Both the position numbers and the translations under genes were made by a program. This document shows, piece after piece, positions 39,895-51,543 of a stretch of 64,000 nt of DNA. The stretch covers positions 1,958,001-2,022,000 of the forward strand of contig JALMGJ010000006.1 of assembly GCA_023362775.1 (NCBI GenBank), read 5' to 3'. Under the pieces are notes generated by a model. That model was not told the DNA's origin, did not search any database, and worked only from the letters and a program-made list of their open reading frames with translations. Source of the DNA: Charina bottae. Taxonomy: Eukaryota > Chordata > Lepidosauria > Squamata > Charinaidae. How positions within the stretch are numbered: position 1 is the stretch's first letter; each line of letters starts with the position of its first letter.

Positions 39895-42800
39895 CTGGAA
39901 GACAACAGCAAACGAGGTTAAACGTACTGTATTTCCACACACTCCTTTTCTGGAAGAAGCACATCTAATTAACTTCCCACGTTCTAAGCCTTCTCAGAGA
40001 GACAACAGAAGCCACGAACTTTACGGGGGCTTTTAAAGGCCCCAGCACAATTTCTCGCACTCCTGCAGCGCACAAGTCCTTATCTCAAATGTTATTTCTG
40101 GACTTCCATCACCAACTCCAGACTTCAGTTTAAGGCCTTCCTGATCGATTTCACCAAACTCCGGATGCACATCTTGTTCCCAGTCTTGGCAAGTTGCAAC
40201 TCATATTGTAACTCATAATACAACCGTGTATTATCTAGATCAGGTTTTTTGAAGTAAAAGGTGCCTTCAGCCCCACCATTCTATGGATGGGTGACCCGTC
40301 CTCCTCACCTTTCCTGAAGGACAGCTGGCCGCAACCAATTTTCCCTTTCCTTTGAGGAAAGCCTTCTGCCCAGGGTAAGTAGCGAATTGCTGAGTAATCT
40401 ACCCACTTCCAACGCTGACCCTGCAAAAGAGAAGGAATGTTTTTTGAGTTCTCAGGGAGAGGCAAAGAGACTTTGCCCTTTGCCCTTACCACCAAGTCAG
40501 GAACCAGCTTGGCATTTCGCAGTGGGCAACAGCGCAAGTCGATCCTGCTGTGCTTGGAGAAGCCAAGATGGGATGGACCTGGCAAACCAGACCTACACCC
40601 TTGCCTAGAGCAGAGCTTTCCAAACTTTTCATGTTGGTGACACACTTTTTAGACATGCATCATTTCGCGACACACTCTTACAGCAGGGCACAAGGCAGGC
40701 ACTAGGACCTGCGCGGAATCCTGGCAAAGCAGGTTTGGAGGCAGCTGGGCACAAGGCAGGCACTAGGACCTGTGCGGAATCCTGGCAGGGCAGGTTTGGA
40801 GGCAGCCGGGCACAAGGCAGGCACTAGGACCTGTGCGGAATCACAGCAGGTTTGGAGGCAGCCAGGCACAAGGCAGGCACTAGGACCTGTGCGGAATCAC
40901 AGCAGGTTTGGAGGCCGCAAGACACAAGGCAGGCACTAGGACCTGCGTGGAATCCTGGCAGGGCAGGTTTGGAGGCAGCCCGGCACAAGGCAGGCACTAG
41001 GACCTGCGCGGAATCCTGGCAGGGCTCGGAGGCAGCAGCAGCCGCTACACACCCAGACACTGCAGCCGACACACTAACATGTCCCGACACACAGTTTGGA
41101 AAGCTCTGGCCTAGAGAATTGTGTGAACAGGTAAATCACCAGGTATCAATTTCAGCTGAGGGATCCCTTCGTGGAGTGCAAAAAAGTGTGACATGAGACA
41201 CAACAGGCTCTGCTGAGGGACTTCAAAGCCCGGGAGAGACTTGAGACAGGGATCTGCTCTTGGAAGACTTTATGGCAGGGGTGCAAAAAGGGGCGGAGGG
41301 GGTGAGGTACAGAGTGCCCCTTACCATGTAGGGCCTCCTCTTCCCCCTTAGGCTGCCGGTCCACCTGCTCTCCCAGGCATTTCCCTCCACCACCCCTCTG
41401 CATCTTCCTGCCTCCTTCTCCACTCTGCCCAGCCTGCCTTGGCCTCCCTGGTGCCAGTCCGCAACCCCTCCCAATCCCCACACCCCCCACACCCCCATAC
41501 CATCCGCTCTTCTCCCCCCCTTCCCTGAGCTCCTCTACTCCAAACAGGAACATCAGAGGAAGCGAGAGGTAAGACCAGTGCCTTTCCAAAAAGGGAGGGG
41601 ACCCGTTACCCCACCCACACAGGTCCCCCGTTCAAAGCACAATCGCAGGGATCAATATCTTTCCTTACCGGCAGCAAAATCCATCTGTTGCCATCTAATG
41701 GCAGGAGAGATTTCAGGAGCGTCATTTCCCCAGGTGTTTCTGATCCCTGTTCTAGTGACCTCAATGGGCAAACCATGAAAACTGGAGTGTGGGAGAAGGA
41801 AGAAGTGGCTGGACTGGGCACTCACCCCGTTGGCGTCATAGAGGCCAATCCAGAAATTCTCTTGGCTGTCGTAGTTGGTGGCGATGTGACTTGCAATCAT
41901 ATCCCCCTCTGTCTTGGAGATGATGGAGGCCAGGTGGCTTACCTTGCCATACTGCTGGCAGTCGTTCTGAAAGGACCCAAGAGAGGACTTCGTTTGGATG
42001 GGGCTCCAATAGGGGAGGGGGAGAATGGCAAAGCCAGACTTCAAGGCATCAGCGGTGCTGGCTGGCATGGAGACTCAGGGATGGGGTGGGGCTGGGTGAT
42101 GGGGCACCCACCAGGTTGCCCTTGGGCACAAATGAACGCTTCCGTTTTCACAACATTGCACATCCTTTGCAAGATGACCTCATGACACACACAGTGTGAT
42201 TTTAACATCATCGTGGCTTCTGGGATCATAGAATCCTAGGGCTGGAGGGGACCTTGGAGGTCTTCTAGCCCAGCCCCCTGACCAGACCAGGAATCCCCAG
42301 ACCGCCCCAGCTTTTGCTGGAAAACCTCCATGACTCCAGGAGGCAGGCTGTTCCTCTCTTCGTAGCTCTCAACGGTCAGGAAATTCCTCCTCATTTTGAG
42401 TTTGGATCTCTCCCTATTGTAAGTTTCCACCCATTGGTCCTTCTCTTATCTTCGGGTGCTCTGGAGAACAACTCCCCACCCTCTGCCCTGGGACAGCCCT
42501 TCAAGGACTGGAAGACTGCTATCCCGTCTCCCCTTGGCCTACTCTTCTTTAGGCTAAACATACCCAGTTGCTTTAACTGCTCGTTGCAGGATTTAATCTC
42601 TGAGCCCCTCCCCATCTTAGTTACTCTTCTCTGCCCTCTTCCCAGTTCCTCCGTGCCCTCCTTCTATTGTGGGGGCCAGAATTGGATGCAATTTTCCAGG
42701 TGTGGTCTGACCGTTGCAGCACAGAGTGGGGTTATCATTTCCCGTGATCTCAACATTATACCCTGTTGATACAGCCCAAGATAGTTTGGGACACCCAGGT

Positions 42801-45800
42801 CTTTCTCTTAAGTGTTACTGCTGAGCCCCATGCCACCCATCATGTACCTGCGCATCTGGTTTTTTAATGAGAAGCCTGCGCTGGCTAGAATCTTGGAGGT
42901 CATTGTTCCAGCAGCACAGCTGAAAGGTCCCCGGTTGAGGTAACCTGCTTCAGAACAGGGCGCCGGCAATCTTTTTCCTCCCTACTGTTTGCTCTGGGGT
43001 TGCCTGTTGGGGTTTGTGGGGACCCTGCTGAGCATTTTGCTGGCTGTTTGTGTATCCCAGAGGTGGGCAACGTCAGGCCCACGGGGCTCCCGCCCGCAAA
43101 CCCCACCCCTTCCACGCAATTGGCTCCCGCCCGCAAACCCTGCCCCCCAGTGCTTGTGATTGGCTCCCGCCCACAAACTCCGGCCCCCAGTCCGCAGAAA
43201 TCCCAGAAACCCTGCCCCCCACCCACCCTGGTCCCCGGTTATAAATATCCAAATGACCCTTGGCAGAAAAAAGTTTCCCCACCCCTGGTGTATCCAGACA
43301 CCCAGCCACAGGTTCTGTCCTGACCGTGTGCCAAGGCTTCTTAGTAGAAAGCTGGGGATGCTTCTCATCAGACAGAGTCCCCATAGAGAAGAGGGTCAGC
43401 CTTCAGACAAGATGTGGCCCCACTAAAGTTCTCCCACTGCCAGGGCCCCAAAGCCATAACAGGCTGTGTGCCAGCTGTGGTCAGAGCTGAAGCCAGGAAT
43501 GGATGGGCCCACAGCCTGAGTGGGTGGGGCATCCGTTTCCTCTTCTTCACCCCCTCCTGCAGCTTTTCCTAGTATGAAAAGGGGAGCTTTTGGGTGGGAG
43601 ACCCAAGCCCCCATCCCTTTCTTTACCCTCTTCCATCTTCACGTTCAACACATCCTTTTCAGCACAAAGAGGACAAGTGGCATACGTGGCATGTGACATC
43701 ATCCTGGGTTCTACCTGGGTAGAATCACGGCTTCCATTCATGGCCTCTCTCTCTACCAGATGACGTGCAGGTGCCTTTAATACATGCACACGAGACACCT
43801 CTTGAAAAGGGCTGAGGCTCCACCTGCAAGGTTGCACACATCATCTGGACTTTCTGGACACCCCCCACCCACCCACCCCCAGATGCCCCTGACCTGAGAC
43901 TCGGGGTTTGGATGTTGAGAGGGGCAGACCCAAGGGACACAGAAGGCTCGTGAGCAGGTGTCTTGCCCAGCCAGCTTTGGCTTCCTCCACGCCCGCCGAA
44001 GATCAGCGTCTTACCTCGGCATCTTTCCATGACAGTCTTAAATTAATGACCCCATAGCAGTTTCCTTGGAACATTAACCAACCTTGGGGGCAGTGTAAGG
44101 CTTCTATGCCTGTTCAAGAGAGAGGAGAGCAGAAGGGTCAAAATGGGTCAAACAACTTCCCTGGGACCTTTGGATGCTTGTAGAGGAGAAGCCCTGAGGG
44201 TGAAGGTCGGGGTTGGAGAGCATAGGACACCTCTTAGCAAGTGAAGGAGTCTCCTGCTAGAGGAGACGTTGAAGAGCCAGCTCTTTATGGGGTGTCGACT
44301 ATAATTCAACAAAACGCTCCCCCAGTCTGGGACCCTGTAGAGGTGGTGGACAGCCACTTCCAAATTCCACCATCTGTCCCTGGCAGGAACTGAGGAGAAA
44401 TAAGAACTGGATGGGCTTCAACCTGGCTGGGGAGAAACCCAGAAGCAGGAAATCCCAGAAGCCTGAAGGCAAAGGGCATTCCTATACTCCGGCCATTTTC
44501 ACTCCCCAGCACGGATCCACAATCAGGGTCTGTAGCCATGAACATTCTCTCCCTATGCAACCAGGAGAGAGGGGAAAGGACAGGGTATGGCCAAGATGGT
44601 GGCCACCACAGTGTGATGGAAGCACCCCGGTCTGCAAAAGGAGCATGGTGAAATTGACACCACCTTTGTCAATTTCACCCTTACCATTCTGTGGGGGAAA
44701 CTGCTCACCCCTCAACCCAGCATATCCCTTGCAGGTTCCAAAGCTGAAGGGCCAGGAGGAAGAGACAGGCAAGGATTTACAGCAGTTTCAATGACTGCAG
44801 CAATGTTCATCCTTCTGGAGCTCCTGCAGAGTGTGGGTGTTGGAGGTCTCTTTCTCCAGAGGTTCCACTCCTACCTGAGTGGATAGTTCCAGTTGGCAGC
44901 AGTGAGCAGCTGAGCCCATGGTTGCTCCAATCAGGGTTGCACAGGGTTCTCCCTGCTATCTATACAAGAAACCACTGGAAGAGGTCACCCATCCTCTGGG
45001 GGTGAGGCATTGCCAGTGTGCCAATGATACTCAGTTCTCTATCACCAACCCTGTTCATTTCAGACTTGCTAGATTGATGTCAGCCCTCCCAGGTAGACCA
45101 GACAGGAAACACGAAGAGATGAACTAATTCTACTTTATTGTAAGCCTACATTAACAGAATCTTGCAAGTCTGAAAGTACAGATCTCCTGCCCTCCCTATT
45201 TACCGCCTGAGTAATTACAGGTAGTCCTCACTTAATGACCATTCATTTAGTGACAGTTCAGACTTATGACGGTGCTGAAAAAACCAACTTACAACCGGTG
45301 CTCACACTTATGACCGTTGCAGCATCCCCCCACGGTCACATAATCACGGTTTGGGCGCTTGGCAACCAGTTCGTATTTATGACCGTCCCAGCATCCTGTG
45401 GTCATGCGATTGCCATTTTTTACCTTCCCAGCCAGCTTCTGGCAAGTAAAATCAATGGGGAAACGGCGTAATTTGCTTTACGACCACATAGTTTGCTTAA
45501 TGACCATGGTAATTCACTTAATGACTGCCACAAAAAAGGTCGTAAAATCAGGTTGGATTTGCTTAATGACCGCTTCGCTTAGCAACCAAAATTCCGGTCT
45601 CAATTGTGGTCGTTAAGCGAGGACTACTTGTATGGCGGGCCCTTCCTAAGTTTCTTCCTCTGACCGTTACTCTGTTGTGGGCTCCTTTCTCTTTTATCTG
45701 ATCATTCCCTAGGCGGCATCTCTTCCCCCCATCTTCCAAGGTCACGTTCCATCACAGGTCCAGAGATGGCGTAGAAGCCTTGAACTGGTTCCTGGAGTCT

Positions 45801-45857
45801 GCGAGGCACTGGGTGTGAAGGAAGAAGCTGAGACTAAACCCTAGCAAGATGGATTTT

Positions 45858-45900
<43 letters not shown>

Positions 45901-48900
45901 TTATTTCTAACTTATATCACTGCCCATCTTCCCCCACAAGGGGACTCTGGGCAATTTGCTGGTGATATTGGTTACCGTAGTGATGTTGGAGATGTTGGTT
46001 ACAGTAATGTCAAGAAGCCACAGTACAGACAGAACATGGTGAGGCAGACTGGCTCCAGGTTGGCAAAGGAGGGCGGCAAGGCTGCATTCTCTCCCCTTAT
46101 TTATTCAACCCACATGCTGAATACAGTATATATTAAGGGGAGATGAGTGTGGCTTTAACATTGGAGGAAGAAACGTCAATAACCTGCGCTATGCTGATGA
46201 CACTACCTTGGTAGCTGAAAATGCAAAGGATCTGCAAGCTCTAGTAATAAAAGCTAAGGATCAAAGTGAAAAAATGGGACTAAAATTAAATATAAAGAAG
46301 AGTAAACTAATGACAACAGGTAGGACAACCAGCCTTAGAACTGACAAGTGGTGGAGAGCTTCTGCCTTTTAGGATTCACCATCAATAGTAAAAGAACAAG
46401 CAGTCAAGAAATACGCCACAGACTTAGCACTTGGTAGAGCAGCCATGAAGGCCTTGGATAAGGGATTCAGATGCCTTGATGGGTCTATACCTGCAAAGAT
46501 CAGGATTGTGCAAGCCATGGTATTCCCTGTGATGCTCTACGGAAGCAAAAGGTGGACTTTGAAGAAAGAGTATTGACGCTTTTGAACTTTGGTGTTGGAG
46601 AAGACTCCTGAGAATATCGTGGACAGCCAAGAAAACAAACCGATGGATCATTGAACTAATCAACCCAGAGTTCTCACTTGAGACACAAATGAACAGGCTC
46701 AAATTATCCTACTTAGAGCACATTATGTGAAGATTCAGCTCTTTGGAGAAGGCTCTGATGCTGGGAAAGGTGGGAAAAAAGAGAAGAAGAGGGTGACCAG
46801 AAGCAAGGGGGAGGGTGGAGCAGCGGTGGGGGTGCCATTGGAAGACCTGAAGGGCCAGGTTAGGGACAGATTGTCATGGAGAAAATCTATCTATGTGCTC
46901 GCTAAGAGTCAACAATAATTTGATGGCACATAATCAATCAATCAATCAATCAGTCAATCAAATGGTTTTTGATGGGCTTGGGTTCCTGCAGAAGAAGCAA
47001 ACTCCATGACTTGGGGATCCTCTTGGACATATGACTCCTGCTTGAGCAGCAGATGGAAGCCATAGGAAGAGCAGCCTTTGTCCAGCTCTGCCTGGTGCAC
47101 CAGTTCGGACCCCACCTGGACCAGGAAGCCTTGTCAACTATAGCTCGTGCCCTTATCATGAAGCATTTGGACCACCGCACTGTGTTCTACATGAACCTGC
47201 CTTTGAAGATGACTCAGATGCTACAGTTGGCATGAAAGGCAGCTGCCCGGCTGTTAGCAAGGGAAGCTTCCTATGATAGGAGAGCAGGGCCGCAACTAGA
47301 GGGGAGCAGGTGGGGCATGTGCCCCGGGTGCCGCGCTGGGGGGCGCGCCAAAATGCCTCTTTCAACGGCGAGCCCTGAGGAAGGCCCGCGCTCCTGTCGC
47401 CGCCACCGCCACCCATGAAGAGGCCCGCCAGGGCGTTGCGCGGCTGGGCTCGTCCGCTCCCCGGGGCTGGCTGCGGGCTCCGGGCTGGCCGCAGGGCCGT
47501 GCCCTCCTCGGTGCTGCTCCGGACCACCCCGCTTGGGAGCGCGGCACCAGGCAGCTCGCTCCGCCCGGCCCGGATGGGCAGACGGGAGCACAGCGGGTCC
47601 TTCCCCCGGAGTCGGGGGCACGCGAGAGATCGCAGCCAGGAGCAGGGCGCTTGTCCCAGCGGAACCCCACACTGCTTCATGGAGGGGGGTCTGCGTTGGG
47701 GGTGCGGGGGGGGCTCGACCCTGGGGGGGGGGCGCGGAATCCATGTTTGCCCCGGGTGACACAGACCCTAGTTGCGGGCCTGTAGGAGAGCACCAACTTT
47801 GTAATTGTTACACTGGTTGCCAGCAAGCCTCTGGATTTAGCTCTAATGCAACTCCTGGTTACATTGAGGGCTGCCTTATAGCATCTAGAGAGGACTTACA
47901 AAAGATCCCACCTTCGCACGAGCTGAGGGGTGTGAAGCAGAAGGCAGGCCTTCTCAGGGGTGGCCCCCACACTGCAGAATACACTCCCCTCAGAGGTGCT
48001 AAAGAGGTTTCTCTTTGAACATCTAATGCAGTGGTTGTTGTGGGTCTTCCGGGCTGTATGGCCGTGTTCTGGAAATTATGGTTCCTAACGTTTCGCCAGC
48101 ATCTGTGGCCAGCATCTTCAGAGGGCAGGAGCACAGACAGAAGCACTCTTTCTGTGCTCAGGTAGAATGGCAATGTTTGGCAATGTTTGTTTTCTATTTA
48201 TAGAGCTAAGTTATAGGAGATTAGGTGGGTTTTTTTGTTGTTGTGTTGAAATGTTAAGGAGTGGCTGCTGAGCGTGATTAGCATGTTCATTGTTAGAAGT
48301 ATTCCCATGTCCTGGTAGTTGAGCTGAGTTCGTTGACCTTTTGCAGGCTGTGTTTTTCAGGACTGTGTTTTTCAGGACTTTCTAATTTGGTATTTAAAAG
48401 GAGGCGGAAAGCTTCAACATACACCTCTTCTAAACATTGTCATCGTGTCCTGGACAGCCCTGGAAGGGTTTAAAAAGGGAAAGTTGCTCAAGCTGGTGAG
48501 GGGGTTGGTAAGGGAAGGGAAGCAAATTTATTTTAATTTTTGGTTTATCCGTTTAATCAAATTTGTTGTAGCCGCCCAATTCCGATGGAGTCTGTCTCTT
48601 TCCCAAACCAATCTCCTGGTTTTCTTTTTCTGCTCTGAAATAGCAGCTCCTAATTGCTTCCCTAGTCTGTGGGAAACTACCAAGGGTATCCTTGGGGGGA
48701 GGGGTCAAAAAAAGTCAAGATGGCGGCCATGAACGTATGCTTAAAGCCCTGCCCCCCTTTTAAGGGCATTGCACATGGCCACGGCCGCCATCTTGCCTTT
48801 TTTGACCCCCTCCCTGCACACACCCCAAAAGCCACTTTCGCAAAAATAAGAAGGAAAGTAAAAAATGTTTTAAACTGGGCATTTTCTCGCTAGACCCCGG

Positions 48901-48990
48901 AGTCCTGCAGAGCTCACCTGATATAATGAAGTTGGCAGCCAGGAAGGCAAAAACAGGGAGGTGGAAACAGGATGCGGGGCCCATCTGCAT
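39824..48990 (-). CDS. Gene B: secreted single-domain C-type lectin-like protein (snaclec-like), complete, 5 exons
   Basis: Exons 48990-48918, 44109-44015, 41966-41826, 40420-40309 and 39894-39824 (minus strand) join in phase into a 163-residue protein: a signal peptide of about 24 residues and one long-form CTLD. The six canonical CTLD cysteines are present (HC and NC in exon 2, DC in exon 3, GC in exon 4, GC and IC in exon 5), and exon 3 carries FWIGLYD. Such small secreted CTLDs in squamates include tissue lectins and the venom snaclecs. Neither an EPN/QPD sugar motif (the site reads EGFPQ) nor WND is present, so a Ca-dependent lectin activity is unlikely; a protein-binding role is inferred. 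It is a tandem paralogue of gene C and convergent with gene A. Nothing in the sequence shows whether it is expressed in venom gland or elsewhere. Confidence 0.9.
40309..40420 (-). CDS. Gene B exon 4: CTLD part 3 (long-loop region)
   Basis: Acceptor CTTTTGCAG, donor G|GTGAGG. It encodes [19 protein letters not shown] and then a basic stretch before GCGQLS. The Ca-site-2 triplet of sugar-binding CTLDs is missing. 112 bp, phase 0 in and phase 1 out, identical to gene C. Confidence 0.9.
40611..41108. mobile_element. hAT MITE, CAGAGCTTTCCAAAC family, with minisatellite (6 units, inverted)
   Basis: Exact 8-bp duplication GCCTAGAG (40603-40610, 41109-41116). Six units of GGCAGGCACTAGGACCTG, the reverse of the 25.2-kb array. 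Lies in gene B intron 3. Confidence 0.93.
41826..41966 (-). CDS. Gene B exon 3: CTLD part 2
   Basis: Acceptor GTCCTTTCAG, donor GGG|GTGAGT. 47 codons: NDCQQYG, then HLASIIS, then [12 protein letters not shown], the WIGL motif of the CTLD core. 141 bp, two codons shorter than the gene C exon. Confidence 0.93.
42225..42790 (-). mobile_element. CR1-type LINE 3' fragment
   Basis: Begins ATCATAGAATCCTAGGGCTG, the reverse of the CR1 3' end with its ATTCTATGAT octamer, and runs through GGACCTTGGAGGTCTTCTAG. Lies in gene B intron 2. Confidence 0.7.
43058..43287. mobile_element. hAT MITE, CAGAGGTGGGCAAC family, with two CCAAT/GC cassettes
   Basis: Exact 8-bp duplication GTGTATCC (43050-43057, 43288-43295). 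Ends CAGAGGTGGGCAACGTC and ...AAGTTTCCCCACCCCTG. Cassettes have ATTGG at 43119 and 43159. Confidence 0.9.
44015..44109 (-). CDS. Gene B exon 2: CTLD part 1
   Basis: Acceptor CTTGAACAG, donor GAG|GTAAG. It encodes [15 protein letters not shown] and ends LSWKDAE, the standard start of a secreted CTLD. 95 bp, the same length as the matching gene C exon. Confidence 0.92.
44815..45130 (+). mobile_element. L2 LINE RT fragment
   Basis: Translation in mixed frames gives a [24 protein letters not shown] match to the KPLGEIIRHHGMRYHQYADD region of the full element. Lies in gene B intron 1. Confidence 0.65.
45218..45630. mobile_element. TA-target DNA transposon, CAGGTAGTCCTCACTTAATG ends
   Basis: Inverted ends CAGGTAGTCCTCACTTAATG / TTAAGCGAGGACTACTTG between TA and TA. 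Full copy of the family at 17857. Confidence 0.9.
45855..45960 (-). mobile_element. L2 3' tail with (TTTA)n
   Basis: (TTTA)n then CACTGCCCATCTTCCCCCAC and GGGGACTCTGGGCA. Confidence 0.75.
45965..46955 (+). mobile_element. Bov-B (RTE) LINE reverse transcriptase fragment
   Basis: Mixed-frame reading gives [20 protein letters not shown] with [12 protein letters not shown] following, then an RTE-type C-terminus. [10 protein letters not shown] is the Bov-B form of the RT catalytic motif. Several frameshifts. Lies in gene B intron 1. Confidence 0.85.
46960..48027 (+). mobile_element. L2 LINE 3' fragment, split by a hAT MITE
   Basis: 46960-47284 has [20 protein letters not shown] and 47791-48027 KAGLLRG-like L2 C-terminal remnants. 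The MITE at 47285 sits between. Confidence 0.7.
47285..47782. mobile_element. hAT MITE, CAGGGCCGCAACTAG family
   Basis: Ends CAGGGCCGCAACTAGAGGGG and ...CCTAGTTGCGGGCCTG; exact 8-bp duplication TAGGAGAG (47277-47284, 47783-47790). GC-rich interior. A shorter relative lies at 63733-63871. Confidence 0.92.
48028..48420 (-). mobile_element. Penelope-like LTR candidate, third family
   Basis: Minus strand reads CTCTGAAGATGCTGGCCACA, then GATGCTGGCGAAACGTTAGG. Such text is common in vertebrate Penelope-type repeats. Upstream it continues into AT-rich sequence. Confidence 0.5.
48090..48121 (-). ncRNA. Hammerhead-ribozyme-like core, third family
   Basis: CTGAAGA, then a decayed stem (TGCTGGCC...GATGCTGGC), then GAAAC. 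Same box order as at 9563 and 20976; stem II no longer pairs well. Confidence 0.4.
48700..48810. repeat. Palindromic MITE-like repeat with GGTCAAAAAAAGTCAAGATG ends
   Basis: The left arm GGGGTCAAAAAAAGTCAAGA and the right arm CATCTTGCCTTTTTTGACCCC are inverted. A related palindrome is at 63176-63272. Near gene B exon 1, so possibly in its 3' intron side. Confidence 0.7.
48918..48990 (-). CDS. Gene B exon 1: start codon and signal peptide
   Basis: ATG at 48990-48988 opens MQMGPASCF followed by the hydrophobic core [15 protein letters not shown], a secretory signal. The donor G|GTGAGC falls at 48917 in phase 1, exactly what exon 2 needs. A second in-frame ATG two codons on (M3) could also start translation. 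Confidence 0.82.
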
Positions 48991-48999
48991 CTTGGAAAA

Positions 49000-50143
49000 C
49001 AGGTGGAGAGAGAGAGAGAGAGAAGACGCGTAAGGCTATAGAAGCATTTAAGGTTAGGCTTAGAATTAAGACCATAATGTTGTCCCTTTGGGGCAGCCTT
49101 GACTGCCTGGACCCTTCCCTGCCGTTTTCTTGGCAGCTTCTTCTTGGAAACGGTTTGCCTTCTTCCCCTGGCTGGGGGAGATCAGCTGGCCCCAAATCCC
49201 CCAGCTGATTTTGGGCCTCCCCGTTTCTAGGCTGGTGCCTCGGACCACACCACCACAACGGCCCCGTTGGAACAAGCGGGGCCAGTGTTGAAAGAGAACA
49301 CCTTTGACCACCGGAGAAAGCTTAAAAGGGAATCGCCTTGGATGCGTAATGCGAGGGAAAGTTACGTTCCGCATCCGAAGCAATTCCAGCGTTCAGTGAC
49401 GTTCTCTTTCAACTCGGCTCTGCTGGATCAAACTGCAGTTGGGAAGTCCCACAAAGGAGCGTCTCTCCAATGCCGAAACCAGAGAGCAAAATGCAAAACA
49501 AACCTACTTGGTCATCTATTTACGTGCCTGATCTGGAAAGCTGGCACCTTTTTTCTTCCTCTGGCAGAGCCCACTAATCCTCCCAGGGGATTTATAGTTT
49601 TTCTGAAGGGGTGGGGCGTTAACGGTGCTTGCAAGCAGGACACGCAAGCAGCAAATTCACTTTTTTCCCTTTTTTTATTAAAACAGCAACAGCAACAAAA
49701 AAACCCTCACCAAGATTGGTCACATAAGCATTGAGAGCAGAAAAAACATGGATTTACTGCGAAGGTTCCATTTCCACAGAGAGGGCAGGGTGGGTCTGCT
49801 ACTCAGTTTGAAAAGATCTTCTTGGCTTTTAAAAATGATCTAAGTCCCCATTTTTGAAAATGGCTTAGTAATTAAAGATTCCTGAGGGAAATAGCAACAA
49901 CAACAGAGCAGCAGAATGAGAAAGTGAGGGGAAGGAATTATTTCTAGTAAATCAGCAGCAGCTACCTTTATACATTCTGAACTTTAAACCTGGTTAACAA
50001 AATGCTATTGTTGTGTTCCATGTGGTGTCCATCCCATAAACTGTATTACAGCTTGGTAGCCTGTTTCCGTCACCACAATCTACCTTCTTTAGCCTCGACA
50101 AACTCGTGTAAAACCACAGTGATATTGTGTCAACTCTCTAACC
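49000..50143. other. Gene B 5' flank; no gene recognised
   Basis: (GA)n at 49007-49024 directly upstream of the gene B start codon region. No clear TATA box was identified. The rest is unique. Confidence 0.5.
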
Positions 50144-50276
50144 CAGTGTTTCTCAAACTTGGCCACTTTAAGATGGGTGGACTTCAACTCCCAGAACTCC
50201 AAGTCCCATTGGTGGCTGGGGAATTCTGGGAGTTGAAGTCCACCCATCTTAATGTGGCCAAGTTTGAGAAACACTG
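50144..50276. mobile_element. hAT palindromic MITE, CAGTGTTTCTC family
   Basis: CAGTGTTTCTCAAACTTGGC...GAGAAACACTG palindrome; flanks CTCTAACC/CTCTAGCC. Confidence 0.9.
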
Positions 50277-50299
50277 CTCTAGCCAATCCTATGAAGCAC

Positions 50300-50385
50300 A
50301 TTGGCTCAGCAGCACTTGGCTGATCCCAGAAGCTAAGCAGGGTCCGCACAGTTAACTAGTTGGATGGGAGACCCCCCAGACATTC
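50300..50385 (+). pseudogene. 5S rRNA-derived sequence (pseudogene or 5S-type SINE)
   Basis: GCTGATCCCAGAAGCTAAGC, then AGGGTC, and TTGGATGGGAGACC match the 5S rRNA internal control region (A box AGCTAAGCAGGG, C box TGGATGGGAGACC). The flanks diverge from 5S, so it is not a functional gene. Confidence 0.8.
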
Positions 50386-50399
50386 CAAGCCTACAGACA

Positions 50400-51535
50400 G
50401 ATTGACAACTCAGAAATACATGCTGGAAGAAAGTAGTGCAAACTGCTTGAGTAAAGCAACCCTACATGGACGTGGGTTCTAGAGTCAAGCTTCATTCAAT
50501 GGCCTCTTTGCCTTTATAAACCAGAGTGATTCGTGTTTGTTTTGGGGTATTGGGGCATGGAATCCAATAAAACTTTAATGGACTGCTAGAAAACAAAGGA
50601 CACTTTTTTCCAAATGCAATTATTGATAAGCATCTAGGTTAACATGCATCCTCTGGTAATAAGGGGGAATCAATAGAGCATAAACAGCAATTGCTCTCAC
50701 ATAAATCTCTATGTGGATCGCTTCCTCTTTTGCTGCAGTCTCCTATGAAAGGAATAAAAATATATTTATATAATATATAAAAGTAATACCAGAAAGCTAA
50801 GATGGAAGAGATCTGAAAAGGGAGCTAAGATTTGAGAAGATATTCATCTCAATAAAGGATGGAGGAAGAAAATTGCAATGTCCAACTGGAACGAGACACT
50901 ATTGTTCTTGCAATGCTTTAAAATCATCCCTCCAAATAGTAGAAAGAATTCTTCCAGCTCTCTGGAATTTTTGAACCCTTGAAGACAGCCTGTCTCGCCT
51001 TCAGAACCCCTTCCTGTGCTTAGGTTTTGATTCTAAAATCTCCCCAAACTTGTCAGAAACCAAATCTAACAAACAGCCAGGATTTATTTTTATTTTTTTT
51101 AAATGAACTGGTTATAGAAGTTTTGCATTTATTATTGCACACCAAGGGGTTACAGGAGCAGGTGTCCTGGTGCGCCAGATCATACCATGCAGAATCCGAG
51201 GGTAACCGTGGTGTCTGTCTCTGGGAAAGTCCAGGTCATCTGCCTGAAAACCTAGTTAAGGTAGAGAGAAGCGTGGCGCCTTTAATAAGGCCAACCACTT
51301 TCTGTAGGAGAGCCCTTCTGGTTCACAAAGGGGAGAAAAACGTTGCAACCAATGGATTTATTCCTTGAATGCTAATGGCGCTAACAGGTACTCCTTCTGC
51401 TATTCATTCAACACGACCATTATCAGGTATGGCAACCCTTTGTGTTTCTGAGCATGGGATGGTTTGGAATCCTCTATAATTTTTTTTTAAGTATTGTCCT
51501 TTTTGATTCCCCAGAACTCGCTGCCCTGTGGGTTT
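50400..51535. other. No gene recognised
   Basis: AT-rich unique sequence; no splice-framed CTLD exon, no clear repeat. Confidence 0.5.
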
Positions 51536-51543
51536 CTGTAAGG

